DNA of 7,359 nucleotides, from positions 1 to 7,359 of the forward strand of contig JAAVXQ010000132.1 in the NCBI GenBank assembly GCA_022790685.1, given 5' to 3'. Origin of the DNA: Clostridia bacterium (GTDB lineage: Bacteria > Bacillota > Clostridia > TANB77 > CAG-508). Numbering within the stretch: position 1 is the stretch's first letter; every line of letters begins with the position of its first letter. The translations under genes and the position numbers were made by a program. Below the pieces are notes generated by a model. That model saw only the letters and a list, made by a program, of their open reading frames with translations, made no database searches and had not been told where the DNA came from. Shown in pieces: positions 1-6,188 of the stretch.

Positions 1-8
1 ATTATTTT

Positions 9-266
9 TTATTCATCTACAATTTCTTCAAAACGATATTTCTGAGTTACCTCTGGATACTTTTCGTGGTCTACTTCAGATAAAAACATACTTAAGGGTC
101 TTGCATAAATTCCATCTTTATGATTTGTTTTTCCATTATTATCCATACAACGATAAACTACTAAATCTTCCCCTGTTTCACTATGTTTAGCTACTGTAAT
201 TACAAAAGATCTTGGTCCTTTAAAATGTCTCCACATTGAAAAAGGTTTTACTATTCTTTCTTCCAT
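9..266 (-). CDS. DUF1653 domain-containing small protein
   Basis: This is an 85-residue protein that matches the DUF1653 family, whose biochemical function is not established. Visible family signatures are WRHFKG (residues 12-17), VAKHSETGEDLVVYR (25-39) and GIYARPLSMFLSEVD (52-66). Family members are typically around 65-85 residues and make up almost the whole protein, so this copy is complete. It has no signal peptide or membrane segment and should be cytoplasmic. The start is supported by a strong Shine-Dalgarno AAGGAG (minus strand, 275-280) 8 bases upstream; the stop is TAA. The gene lies 76 bases downstream of the tmRNA on the same strand. No terminator hairpin is visible between them, so read-through from the ssrA promoter is possible, though an unrecognised promoter in the gap cannot be excluded. 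Confidence 0.88.
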   Translation of the reverse strand: MEERIVKPFSMWRHFKGPRSFVITVAKHSETGEDLVVYRCMDNNGKTNHKDGIYARPLSMFLSEVDHEKYPEVTQKYRFEEIVDE

Positions 267-342
267 ACATTTTTCTCCTTAAAAATATTATTAATATATC
301 AATTATTTTTTTATATAAATAAATAATCACTATACTTAAAAT

Positions 343-700
343 TGGTGGAGATGGCGAGAGTCGAACTCGCGTCCAATTACCCTTCCACATAAACTTCTCC
401 GAGTGCAGTTTGTTATTAAATTTTCCCTTTTATATCTTTAACAAACAAAATTTATATCAGGTATCTTTTATAAAAATCCCATTAGCATAAAAAGATAACT
501 ACTAATTTCGTTTCCTACTAATCGTCGCTCTATCTTAAGCCGTAGGTTGCAAAAGTAGAACGTCACCGCATCTTAGGCAGCGAATGCTAATTCTTTATTA
601 TCAGCGTTTATATTTTAATTTATGCCTTTTAAAGTGGCCAGGCATCTCCACTACTCGCTATTTATACTTCTAGATAACTGTCGAAACCAAATACATCCCC
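343..700 (-). ncRNA. ssrA: transfer-messenger RNA (tmRNA), one-piece
   Basis: tmRNA rescues stalled ribosomes by adding a degradation tag to incomplete proteins. The 5' end reads GGGGATG followed by TTTGGTTTCGACAG, and the 3' end reads GTTCGACTCTCGC then CATCTCCACCA with the CCA encoded. The 5' GGGGAUG pairs with 3' CAUCUCC to give a 7-bp acceptor stem whose third pair is G-U, the known alanyl-tRNA synthetase identity element, and the discriminator base is A. The T-arm GTTCGAC is intact. The length of 358 bases is normal for a one-piece molecule. The tag reading frame lies at 573-605. The gene has its own near-consensus promoter and is divergent from dapA. SmpB, its protein partner, is not in the window. 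Confidence 0.96.
573..605 (-). other. tmRNA tag reading frame, predicted tag ADNKELAFAA
   Basis: Reading the minus strand from GCT (603-605) gives ten codons, ADNKELAFAA, ending in TAA (573-575). The resume codon is inferred from the preceding AAATATAAAC context, which resembles other clostridial tmRNAs; no in-frame stop separates it from the sense codons before it, so the first residue is a family-based inference. The C-terminal Ala-Ala recognised by ClpXP-type proteases is kept, but the tag ends in AFAA rather than the usual ALAA. Confidence 0.8.
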
Positions 701-722
701 ATATTTAATTTATAACATATTA

Positions 723-751
723 ATTATACTATTATTATTATACTTTTACAA
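723..751 (-). promoter_or_regulatory. sigma-A promoter of ssrA
   Basis: On the minus strand a -35 TTGTAA (746-751) and a perfect -10 TATAAT (723-728) are separated by 17 bases. Transcription would begin around 716, about 16 bases before the mature tmRNA 5' end at 700, which fits 5' trimming of a precursor by RNase P. Confidence 0.75.
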
Positions 752-771
752 GATTAATCTTATTATAAACT

Positions 772-838
772 AAGGAAAATATATGTAATTTATCCTTTTA
801 CTTCCCTATTTGCTAAAGAATATATTATGATTTTCCTT
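772..838. repeat. inverted repeat between the ssrA and dapA promoters
   Basis: AAGGAAAAT (772-780) and ATTTTCCTT (830-838) are perfect inverted copies separated by 49 bases of AT-rich DNA. They lie upstream of both -35 elements in the divergent region. This could be a regulatory site or chance in AT-rich DNA. Nothing else recognisable lies between the two promoters, and there is no lysine riboswitch. Confidence 0.25.
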
Positions 839-859
839 TGCTTTTATTTCATTTTTTAA

Positions 860-888
860 TTGATTTTTTAACTTTTTTTGCATATAAT
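860..888 (+). promoter_or_regulatory. sigma-A promoter of dapA
   Basis: The -35 TTGATT (860-865) and the perfect -10 TATAAT (883-888) are 17 bases apart. The expected start near 895 gives a leader of roughly 58 bases. This is too short for a lysine riboswitch, whose aptamer alone is about 170 bases. Confidence 0.72.
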
Positions 889-953
889 AATAGCATAAAT
901 TTATATAATTATATTTTTATGTTATACCTTTTTAAAAGGGAGATTTTATAAAT

Positions 954-1841
954 ATGAAAAAAATAATTTTTAAGGGCTGTGGAACAGCTATTGCTACTCC
1001 ATTTACAGATTCAGGAGTAAATTTTGAAGAATTTAAGAAACTAATTGAAGATCAAATCGCAAATAAAGTAGATGCAATTATTGTTTGTGGAACTACTGGA
1101 GAATCTTCTACAATGACTTTAGAAGAAAGAAAAGAAACTATTAAATTTGCAGTTGAGGTTACTAATAAAAGAGTTCCTATTATTGCTGGAACTGGTGGAA
1201 ACTGCACCGCTTCTGTAATAGAAATGACAAAATATGCTGAAAGTATTGGTGCAGATGGTGCATTAATTGTTACACCTTATTATAATAAAACTACTGGGGA
1301 AGGTTTAGTTGCTCATTATACAGCAATTGCTAAAGAAACTAAATTACCTATTATATTATATAGTGTTGCTAGTCGTACAGGTGTTAACATATCTCCTTCA
1401 ACTTGCAAAGAGCTTTCAAAAATAGAAAATATTGTTGCTATTAAAGAAGCTAGTGGTAATTTATCACAAATTGCTGAAATTGCAAATCTTTGTAGAGAAG
1501 ATTTACATATATATTCTGGTAATGATGATCAAATTACACCAATTTTATCTTTAGGCGGAATTGGTGTTATATCAGTTCTTTCAAATGTAGCACCTGAATA
1601 CACTCATAATATAACTGAAAATTTCTTTAATGGAAATATAAAAGAAGCTACAAAGCTTCAATTAGATGCTATTCCTTTAGTTAAAGCTCTATTTTGTGAA
1701 GTTAACCCTATTCCAGTAAAAGCTGGTTTAAATATGTTAGGATATAATATGGGAATACCTCGTATGCCTTTAGTAGAAATGACTACTGCTGGAAAAGAAA
1801 AATTGAAAACTGAACTTTCAAAATTTGGTTTATTAAAATAA
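954..1841 (+). CDS. dapA: 4-hydroxy-tetrahydrodipicolinate synthase
   Basis: DapA condenses pyruvate with aspartate semialdehyde, the first committed step of the diaminopimelate/lysine pathway, in the cytoplasm. At 295 residues it has normal length for this TIM-barrel lyase. Visible motifs are GTAIATPF near the N-terminus, GTTGES (46-51, with the catalytic Thr pair 47-48), PYYNK (108-112, Tyr110), LYSVASRTG (135-143, catalytic Tyr136 and substrate-binding Arg141) and the Schiff-base Lys164 in VAIKEASGN. The usual LYNVPSRTG motif has Asn-to-Ser and Pro-to-Ala changes here. Positions that bind the inhibitor lysine in E. coli (His53, His56, Glu84) align with Leu56, Arg59 and Ser87, so the enzyme is predicted to be insensitive to lysine. 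The start has a GGGAG 11 bases upstream and the family-typical FKGxGTA N-terminus. The gene is followed by a terminator-like hairpin. Confidence 0.96.
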   Translation: MKKIIFKGCGTAIATPFTDSGVNFEEFKKLIEDQIANKVDAIIVCGTTGESSTMTLEERKETIKFAVEVTNKRVPIIAGTGGNCTASVIEMTKYAESIGADGALIVTPYYNKTTGEGLVAHYTAIAKETKLPIILYSVASRTGVNISPSTCKELSKIENIVAIKEASGNLSQIAEIANLCREDLHIYSGNDDQITPILSLGGIGVISVLSNVAPEYTHNITENFFNGNIKEATKLQLDAIPLVKALFCEVNPIPVKAGLNMLGYNMGIPRMPLVEMTTAGKEKLKTELSKFGLLK

Positions 1842-1849
1842 ATTTTATT

Positions 1850-1884
1850 AAGTAAGTCAAAATTTAAATAATTTTGACTTATTT
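1850..1884 (+). terminator. terminator-like hairpin after dapA
   Basis: TAAGTCAAAATT (1853-1864) and AATTTTGACTTA (1870-1881) form a perfect 12-bp stem with a TAAAT loop; A-T and G-U pairs can extend it to 1850-1884. The bases after the stem are T-rich but interrupted (TTTATG), so termination may be partial. No clear promoter follows, so read-through to the next two genes is the simplest reading. Confidence 0.6.
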
Positions 1885-1915
1885 ATGTAATTATTTTTAA
1901 GGAGAATTTATACAA

Positions 1916-2446
1916 ATGAACTTTGAAGACGAAACGACAGATTTAATTAATATAAATCAAGATCTTGTTGAATTTAAAAATATAGTTAAAGATATTGCTC
2001 AAAACGAAAACGTTTTAGCCTTAAAAGATCATCATCAGCATATAAATAGTTCTAGATATGCTCATTGTATGGAAGTATCATATTACACTTATTTAATTTG
2101 TAAAAAATTAGGTTTAGATTATGTATCTGCTGCTAGAGGTGCCTTACTACATGACTTCTATTTTTATGACTGGAGAAATAAACATGTTGAAGGACAAAAG
2201 AAATTCCATCTTTTAAGACATCCACGAATTGCTCTTACTAATGCTAATGACCTATTCGAACTAAATGATTTAGAACAAGATATAATAATAAAACATATGT
2301 GGCCTGTTACTGCTAAACTTCCTGGATATGCTGAAAGCTATATTGTAACCTTTGTAGATAAATATTGTGCAACAATGGAATTTTTTCACTCTTTAAAAGT
2401 AAAAAGAATTAAGAACAAAAAAATAGATAACAATGATAATAAATAG
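1916..2446 (+). CDS. HD-domain phosphohydrolase
   Basis: This 176-residue protein belongs to the HD superfamily of metal-dependent phosphohydrolases. The ligand pattern is complete: His50 (RYAHCMEV), His79-Asp80 (ALLHDFYFYDW), His102 (RHPRIAL), His127 (IIKHMWP) and Asp148 (VDKYCATMEF). Two extra histidines beyond the minimal H-HD-D set suggest a binuclear metal site. The HMWP and VDKYCATMEF stretches resemble a group of small HD proteins that I recall being widespread in Clostridia and annotated only as HD or HDIG phosphohydrolases. The substrate is unknown; nucleotides are common substrates in this superfamily. The C-terminal 15 residues are Lys/Asn-rich and probably disordered. The start has AAGGAGA (1899-1905) upstream. 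The gene lies 74 bases after dapA and 43 before dapB, so it is probably co-transcribed with dapB. There is no signal peptide or membrane segment. Confidence 0.87.
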   Translation: MNFEDETTDLININQDLVEFKNIVKDIAQNENVLALKDHHQHINSSRYAHCMEVSYYTYLICKKLGLDYVSAARGALLHDFYFYDWRNKHVEGQKKFHLLRHPRIALTNANDLFELNDLEQDIIIKHMWPVTAKLPGYAESYIVTFVDKYCATMEFFHSLKVKRIKNKKIDNNDNK

Positions 2447-2451
2447 TTTAA

Positions 2452-2472
2452 TTTAGGATTATAGTTCCTAAA
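2452..2472 (+). other. small hairpin between the HD gene and dapB
   Basis: TTTAGGA (2452-2458) and TCCTAAA (2466-2472) can form a 7-bp stem with a 7-base loop. It is followed by A-rich sequence and the dapB ribosome binding site, not by a T-tract, so it is not a terminator on the plus strand. It may influence mRNA stability or dapB translation, or be chance. Confidence 0.3.
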
Positions 2473-2489
2473 AAAGAAAGGAATAATAT

Positions 2490-3236
2490 ATGATAAAAGT
2501 ATTAATAAATGGTTGTAATGGAAAAATGGGACAAGAATTAGCTAAAGCTATAGAAATTGCCCCTGATATTGAAACTTTATGTGGCTTTGATAGACAAGAC
2601 ACTGGAGACAATAAATTTCCTGTTTTTACTAATATCAATGATATCAATTTAATTCCAGATGTAATAATAGATTTTTCAATACCAATTGCAACTTTTAACA
2701 TATTAGAATTTGCCAAAAAACACAATATACCAACAGTTGTTGCTACAACTGGATTTTCTAATGAAGAATTAGAAAAAATAAAAGAATATTCTAAGCTTTT
2801 TCCTATTTTTCATTCTTCTAATATGTCTTATGAAATTAATTTAATGTCAAAATTAGTAGCTGAACTCGCAAAAAAACTTTCTGACTCAGATATTGAAATT
2901 ATTGAAACACATCATAATAGAAAAATTGACAGTCCAAGTGGAACAGCTCTTATGCTTGCAAATAGTATAAATAATGCTTTAGATAATGAGATGAACTATG
3001 AATATAATAGACATAGCAGACGTGAAAAACGAAGTAAAAATGAAATAGGAATTCACTCAATTCGTGGTGGTACAGAATCAGGAAAACATACTGTTATGTT
3101 TTTAGGAAATGATGAAACTTTTGAAATTACACATAATGTTACTTCTAGAAGTGTATTTGCAAGTGGTGCAGTTAAAGCTGCTAAATTTGTAGTTTTAAAA
3201 ACACCTGGCTTATATAATATGAATGATTTGGTATAA
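2490..3236 (+). CDS. dapB: 4-hydroxy-tetrahydrodipicolinate reductase
   Basis: DapB reduces the DapA product to tetrahydrodipicolinate using NADH or NADPH, the second step of the same pathway. The 248 residues are of normal length. The N-terminal Rossmann fold has GCNGKMG (8-14), and Asp34-Arg35 occupies the place of the E. coli Glu38-Arg39 pair that contacts the cofactor ribose. ATTGFS (85-90) follows. The substrate-binding and catalytic part has ETHHNRKIDSPSGTA (139-153), in which His141 and Lys145 match the E. coli catalytic pair His159 and Lys163. IRGGTESGKHTV (191-202) and SRSVFASGAVKAAKFV (219-234) are the C-terminal signatures. The usual NMSLGxN or NFSxGVN motif reads NMSYEIN (111-117), a local departure. 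The start is set by AAAGGA (2477-2482) 7 bases upstream. A strong terminator follows at 3336. Confidence 0.95.
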   Translation: MIKVLINGCNGKMGQELAKAIEIAPDIETLCGFDRQDTGDNKFPVFTNINDINLIPDVIIDFSIPIATFNILEFAKKHNIPTVVATTGFSNEELEKIKEYSKLFPIFHSSNMSYEINLMSKLVAELAKKLSDSDIEIIETHHNRKIDSPSGTALMLANSINNALDNEMNYEYNRHSRREKRSKNEIGIHSIRGGTESGKHTVMFLGNDETFEITHNVTSRSVFASGAVKAAKFVVLKTPGLYNMNDLV

Positions 3237-3258
3237 AGTTCCATAGACTTATGCTAAT

Positions 3259-3293
3259 AAAACTTATATAATTTAATTAGTATACTAAGTTTT
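3259..3293 (+). other. imperfect AT-rich hairpin downstream of dapB
   Basis: AAAACTTA (3259-3266) pairs with TAAGTTTT (3286-3293). An inner TATA/TATA pairing extends it to about 12 bp with one bulged C. It precedes the strong terminator and has no G-C-rich core, so it may be an mRNA 3'-end structure or merely AT-rich coincidence. Confidence 0.3.
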
Positions 3294-3335
3294 AAGTATA
3301 TATTTCTATCCTTCTTTATAAATTTATATTAATTG

Positions 3336-3382
3336 CACAAGAAGAATGCTAAACTTATTTTAGCATTCTTCTTTTTTGTGTG
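3336..3382 (+). terminator. intrinsic terminator of the dap cluster
   Basis: AAGAAGAATGCTAAA (3339-3353) and TTTAGCATTCTTCTT (3359-3373) form a perfect 15-bp stem with a CTTAT loop, followed by further Ts (3374-3377). It is the strongest hairpin after dapB, ending about 140 bases past its stop codon. Confidence 0.9.
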
Positions 3383-3554
3383 AGATTTTTATTTAATTAG
3401 TTTATATATACATTCCTCCTTTTTCGATAAATTAATTATAAAATAAATCGTGTAATAATAAGATGTTGTTATTTTTTAGATATGTTCTTTATAGAAATAA
3501 AAACTTAAGAACTAAATAACATAAAAGAAAAAAATTGTTTTTGAATTAAAAATA

Positions 3555-3592
3555 GATTTGCAAATTAAAATAAAAGCAATAAATTTGCAATC
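3555..3592. repeat. imperfect inverted repeat in the gene-free stretch
   Basis: GATTTGCAAATT (3555-3566) is the reverse complement of AATTTGCAATC (3582-3592) apart from one extra T, with a 15-base A-rich loop. It has no T-tract and no flanking gene start. It might be a protein-binding site or a small-RNA stem, but is unproven. Confidence 0.3.
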
Positions 3593-3650
3593 TTCAAAAT
3601 GTTCATTTTCTAAATAACATTGTAAGCTCTCTTACTTATTAAATTTTGTA

Positions 3651-3704
3651 GAAAATAAAAAAGGAGCTTTGTTACTTAAAGTTATTTTTAAGTAACAAGC
3701 CCCC
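3651..3704 (-). terminator. intrinsic terminator of the acidic-protein gene
   Basis: Read on the minus strand, GGGGGCTT and GTTACTTAAA pair with TTTAAGTAAC and AAGCTCC. There is a 10-bp perfect core (3671-3680 with 3687-3696), a 6-base loop, one bulged base, then GCTT/AAGC and G-C pairs at the foot. The stem is followed on that strand by TTTTTTATTTT (3652-3662). This is a classic terminator about 115 bases beyond the stop at 3818. On the plus strand the stem is followed by CCCCTG with no T-tract. Confidence 0.85.
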
Positions 3705-3817
3705 TGTATGTAATTCTTATTTTAAAACTTTGAATGTTTTAAGATTTAAAAAATTTATTTTATAATTTCGATTTAGCAATTATACATTGTTTTATTAGAA
3801 AATGCAAGAGTTTTATT

Positions 3818-6079
3818 TTATCTTCCTTCTTCCTTAGGCTCATTTTCTTTACCATTATCTTCTCTAGATTTTTCAGCAATTTTCTCGCTACCTTTACGAG
3901 AAATATAATCAATTTCTTTCGGAACACTTTTAAGCAAGTATGTTCCTCCTCCATCATTAAAATCTTTTCTACAATTTCTTTCTCCAGAAATATCTGAAAT
4001 ATTATATGTTTTACCACCTACATTAATTTTTTGAACTATTTCTTCTGGTCCACTTTTTTTGTATTGTAATAAAACAAATTCTTTACCATTAATATTTCCA
4101 GTTAATATATCGTAATCTTCAAAAATTGATTGATCTTGAGTAGTTTTTTTATAGGCTTCAATTTTTCCTTTATTAATTGAGTCTGGATTAAAAACAACTG
4201 TAGAATTTGGAACAAAACTTTCATCGGTACTTTTACTACCATCTTCTGCTGTTCCTTCTGACGTTAGTACATCACCTGCTTGAGATTGTTCTGGTTCTTG
4301 AGCTACTGGTGGAGTGTCTCCATTTAGAGCTGGTTCTACTGATGTTTCAGTTGGCTCTTTAGAAACTTGTTCATTAGTTCCTTTTGGCGCATCACCTGCT
4401 TGAGGTGAATCTCCTCCAAGATTTTGTGCAGATTGTTCTTCTTTCCCTTTTGGTTGGCCATGTTCTTCATCATTTTGTTTTGGAGGTTCTGGAGCCTGTT
4501 CTTGTTTTGGAACTTCTTGTTGGTATTGCCATTCTTTTGCCATAAAGCTTTCTGCAAATGCTCCTCTAATTCCCTGAGTTCTTATACTTTTAAAGAAATT
4601 TTTAACTCTATCTAAAAAACTTGGTTTATATACAGTTGGCAATTGTGGTTTATTTTCGGTTTCTTCTTTCTTTGGCTCTTGCTCTGTTTTTGTTTCTTTT
4701 GGTATAGAATTTTGTTTATCTTTTTCTTCATTATTTCGATTTATTTCTGCTTCATCAACAGCAGTTGTATCCATATGGTCTTTATTAGTTTTATCCATTT
4801 CTTCATCTAGAATAGGTTTTTCTTCCTTCTTTAATTCTTCTTTTGCTAATTCTAAAATTTCTTTAACATTCATCTTTTGGTTTGGATCAATCGAATCTAA
4901 AAATTCATATAATGCATCCTCTGAAATTCTGCTTAAATTTTCCATATGGTCTATAAATTTTTTTATAACCTCATCTTGTAAAAATATTTCTTGACATTTA
5001 GCAAATTCTGGATTTTTTTTAAAAGCATCCTCCAATCCACTTTTTATATCCTCAAAATCAAATTTATTATACTCTTGCGTAGAATTCATAATGCTATTAT
5101 TAAACATATCCATAAATTTTACTACTTCTTCTTCTGTAATTTCTCCATCAGAAACTTCTATTAAAGCTTTCACTATATCTTTTGAACTCGTAATATCTAA
5201 AGTTTTAGTATATTTTTGCTCTTGATTTGCATTTTTTCTTTCATCTGATTCTTTATCCTTATTTTCATTAACTGGTTTTTGGCGATATTCTTCTACTCTT
5301 TTATTCATTGTCTCTATAAATTTATCTGGTTTTTGGCTTAATAATTCAATATGCTCTTCCAAAAAAGTTTTAAACCTTTTAATATCTTCTACATTAATTC
5401 CTGATTGTTCCAAAGAATTGAACAAAAATTCTTTCATTAATTCTAAATCCATACTTTTATCTTCAATGTTAATAGATTTAGAATATGCTTGTGTAAGATA
5501 TTTTAGAAATATTTCTTTTTCATTTTCATCAAAACTATTATCTAATTCTTCAAAAAATTCTTCTTGTTTTTCTTCCTTTATCATAGAGTTTATCAATTCT
5601 TCCTTCTCTTCTCTCGACAAACTTTTATAAAACTCGTTATATTCCTCATTAGACATATTTTTTAAAATTTCTATATTATGAAGTATAGAATTGGTTTCTG
5701 TAAATTGTTCAGCTTCATAATTTTTCTTAATATTTTTATCTTCAACCTTATTTTTTTCTTTACTTTCTTTTACTATGCCAATAATTAACTCAGTATTTAT
5801 CTTTCCATTGGAATCTATTATTGATGTAATTCCTCTAGTATTAATTTTTTGCTTTATTTTTTTTGCCACATCAACTAATAAATTATTTCTACTTAATTGA
5901 TTTTCTTCCCCTTCTAACTCAGCAATTTTAAAATCTTCATCTATCTGTCTTTTTATACTAGTTATTATTTCTTCCGACTTTTCTTCTTTTTCTTTATTTC
6001 CAGCATTAATAAAACTATCATCCATAGACATAGCTGTTAATATATCTTCTTTTAAAGTTTGCTCTAATTCATTTGCCAT
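3818..6079 (-). CDS. large acidic, low-complexity protein of unknown function
   Basis: I do not recognise this 753-residue protein. From the ATG at 6079 it has a helix-predicting Glu/Lys-rich block (about 1-270), a charged linker, a second helical block (about 291-420), a Glu/Lys/Asn linker (418-479), an amphipathic basic-hydrophobic segment (488-519, FLDRVKNFFKSIRTQG onward), a Pro/Gln/Glu/Gly/Thr-rich probably disordered linker (523-619) with a repeated QAGD motif, a compact mixed-composition C-terminal domain (about 622-720) and a charged tail. It has only two Cys (362, 703) and one Trp (517), no signal peptide and no clear transmembrane helix, so it is probably cytoplasmic. The frame can be extended to a TTG at 6142, adding 21 hydrophobic residues. 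That start has no ribosome binding site and coincides with the likely -35 element, whereas the ATG has GAGG 11 bases upstream. It is divergent from the duplicated-module gene. Confidence 0.85.
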   Translation of the reverse strand: MANELEQTLKEDILTAMSMDDSFINAGNKEKEEKSEEIITSIKRQIDEDFKIAELEGEENQLSRNNLLVDVAKKIKQKINTRGITSIIDSNGKINTELIIGIVKESKEKNKVEDKNIKKNYEAEQFTETNSILHNIEILKNMSNEEYNEFYKSLSREEKEELINSMIKEEKQEEFFEELDNSFDENEKEIFLKYLTQAYSKSINIEDKSMDLELMKEFLFNSLEQSGINVEDIKRFKTFLEEHIELLSQKPDKFIETMNKRVEEYRQKPVNENKDKESDERKNANQEQKYTKTLDITSSKDIVKALIEVSDGEITEEEVVKFMDMFNNSIMNSTQEYNKFDFEDIKSGLEDAFKKNPEFAKCQEIFLQDEVIKKFIDHMENLSRISEDALYEFLDSIDPNQKMNVKEILELAKEELKKEEKPILDEEMDKTNKDHMDTTAVDEAEINRNNEEKDKQNSIPKETKTEQEPKKEETENKPQLPTVYKPSFLDRVKNFFKSIRTQGIRGAFAESFMAKEWQYQQEVPKQEQAPEPPKQNDEEHGQPKGKEEQSAQNLGGDSPQAGDAPKGTNEQVSKEPTETSVEPALNGDTPPVAQEPEQSQAGDVLTSEGTAEDGSKSTDESFVPNSTVVFNPDSINKGKIEAYKKTTQDQSIFEDYDILTGNINGKEFVLLQYKKSGPEEIVQKINVGGKTYNISDISGERNCRKDFNDGGGTYLLKSVPKEIDYISRKGSEKIAEKSREDNGKENEPKEEGR
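4270..4404 (-). repeat. 15-base direct repeat inside the disordered linker
   Basis: The plus-strand sequence CATCACCTGCTTGAG occurs at 4270-4284 and again at 4390-4404, exactly 120 bases (40 codons) apart. It encodes QAGD in both copies (residues 560-563 and 600-603). The surrounding linker is richer in Gly, Pro and Ala than the rest of the gene, as expected for a segment grown by slippage or duplication. Confidence 0.6.
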
Positions 6080-6090
6080 AGAAATAACTA

Positions 6091-6094
6091 CCTC
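6091..6094 (-). promoter_or_regulatory. ribosome binding site that sets the acidic-protein start
   Basis: GAGG on the minus strand lies 11 bases before the ATG at 6077-6079. The spacing is slightly long but it is the only Shine-Dalgarno-like match near either candidate start. It favours the 753-residue product over the TTG-initiated 774-residue form. Confidence 0.55.
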
Positions 6095-6113
6095 GAAACA
6101 AATATTTGATATT

Positions 6114-6142
6114 AATATATATATAAAATTCAAATAATTCAA
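6114..6142 (-). promoter_or_regulatory. probable promoter of the acidic-protein gene
   Basis: On the minus strand TTGAAT (6137-6142) and TATATT (6114-6119) are 17 bases apart. Transcription would begin near 6107, leaving a leader of about 28 bases before the ATG at 6079. An alternative with TTGTAA further upstream and TATATA is also spaced 17 bases, so the exact promoter is uncertain in this AT-rich DNA. Confidence 0.5.
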
Positions 6143-6165
6143 TTACAAAAAAATTACATTTTTCT

Positions 6166-6188
6166 TACAAAAAAGTTTCTTTTTTGTA
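6166..6188. repeat. 9-bp inverted repeat in the divergent promoter region
   Basis: TACAAAAAA (6166-6174) and TTTTTTGTA (6180-6188) are perfect inverted copies around a GTTTC spacer. The second arm overlaps the -35 position of the plus-strand promoter, and the site lies just upstream of the minus-strand promoter. This is a reasonable place for an operator controlling both genes. It could also be a chance A/T-tract pairing. Confidence 0.4.

Larger units (their letters stand above)
3237..3817. other. 581-base region without a protein gene, between convergent dapB and the acidic-protein gene
   Basis: This stretch holds the dapB terminator (3336-3382), a weaker upstream hairpin (3259-3293), the terminator of the minus-strand gene (3651-3704) and an inverted repeat (3555-3592). 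Between 3383 and 3650 the DNA is extremely AT-rich. Only tiny reading frames without ribosome binding sites are present, for example 18 codons from 3463. I recognise no RNA gene or mobile element there. Confidence 0.6.

Noticed and set aside
889..953. Possible riboswitch or attenuator in the dapA leader
   Set aside because: The leader is only about 58 bases. The CCTTT/AAAGG pairing near 927-939 has a tiny loop and no lysine-aptamer motifs are present.
1874..1902. TTGACT as a -35 for the HD gene
   Set aside because: It is the right arm of the hairpin after dapA and there is no -10-like sequence at suitable spacing before the ribosome binding site.
2468..2725. 85-codon minus-strand frame opposite the start of dapB
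   Set aside because: It is fully opposite a convincingly conserved gene, has no ribosome binding site in context, and its translation has no recognisable features.
3463..3519. 18-codon plus-strand frame in the gene-free stretch
   Set aside because: It has no Shine-Dalgarno sequence and no promoter, and is expected by chance in AT-rich DNA.
3760..4017. 85-codon minus-strand frame overlapping the end of the acidic-protein gene
   Set aside because: It is an out-of-frame reading, Lys/Ile/Leu-rich, with no ribosome binding site, over a coding region with its own clear stop.
4336..4557. 73-codon minus-strand frame within the acidic-protein gene
   Set aside because: It is a shifted-frame reading of the low-complexity linker; its Gln/Lys/Asn-rich composition follows from the host frame.
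5418..5630. 70-codon plus-strand frame antisense to the acidic-protein gene
   Set aside because: Its Ser/Phe-rich composition is the antisense image of Glu/Lys codons, so it is a composition artefact.
5200..5800. Possible repeat between the two helical blocks of the acidic protein
   Set aside because: Only short matches such as EDIK and general Glu/Lys/Phe composition are shared, which is not enough to claim a duplication.
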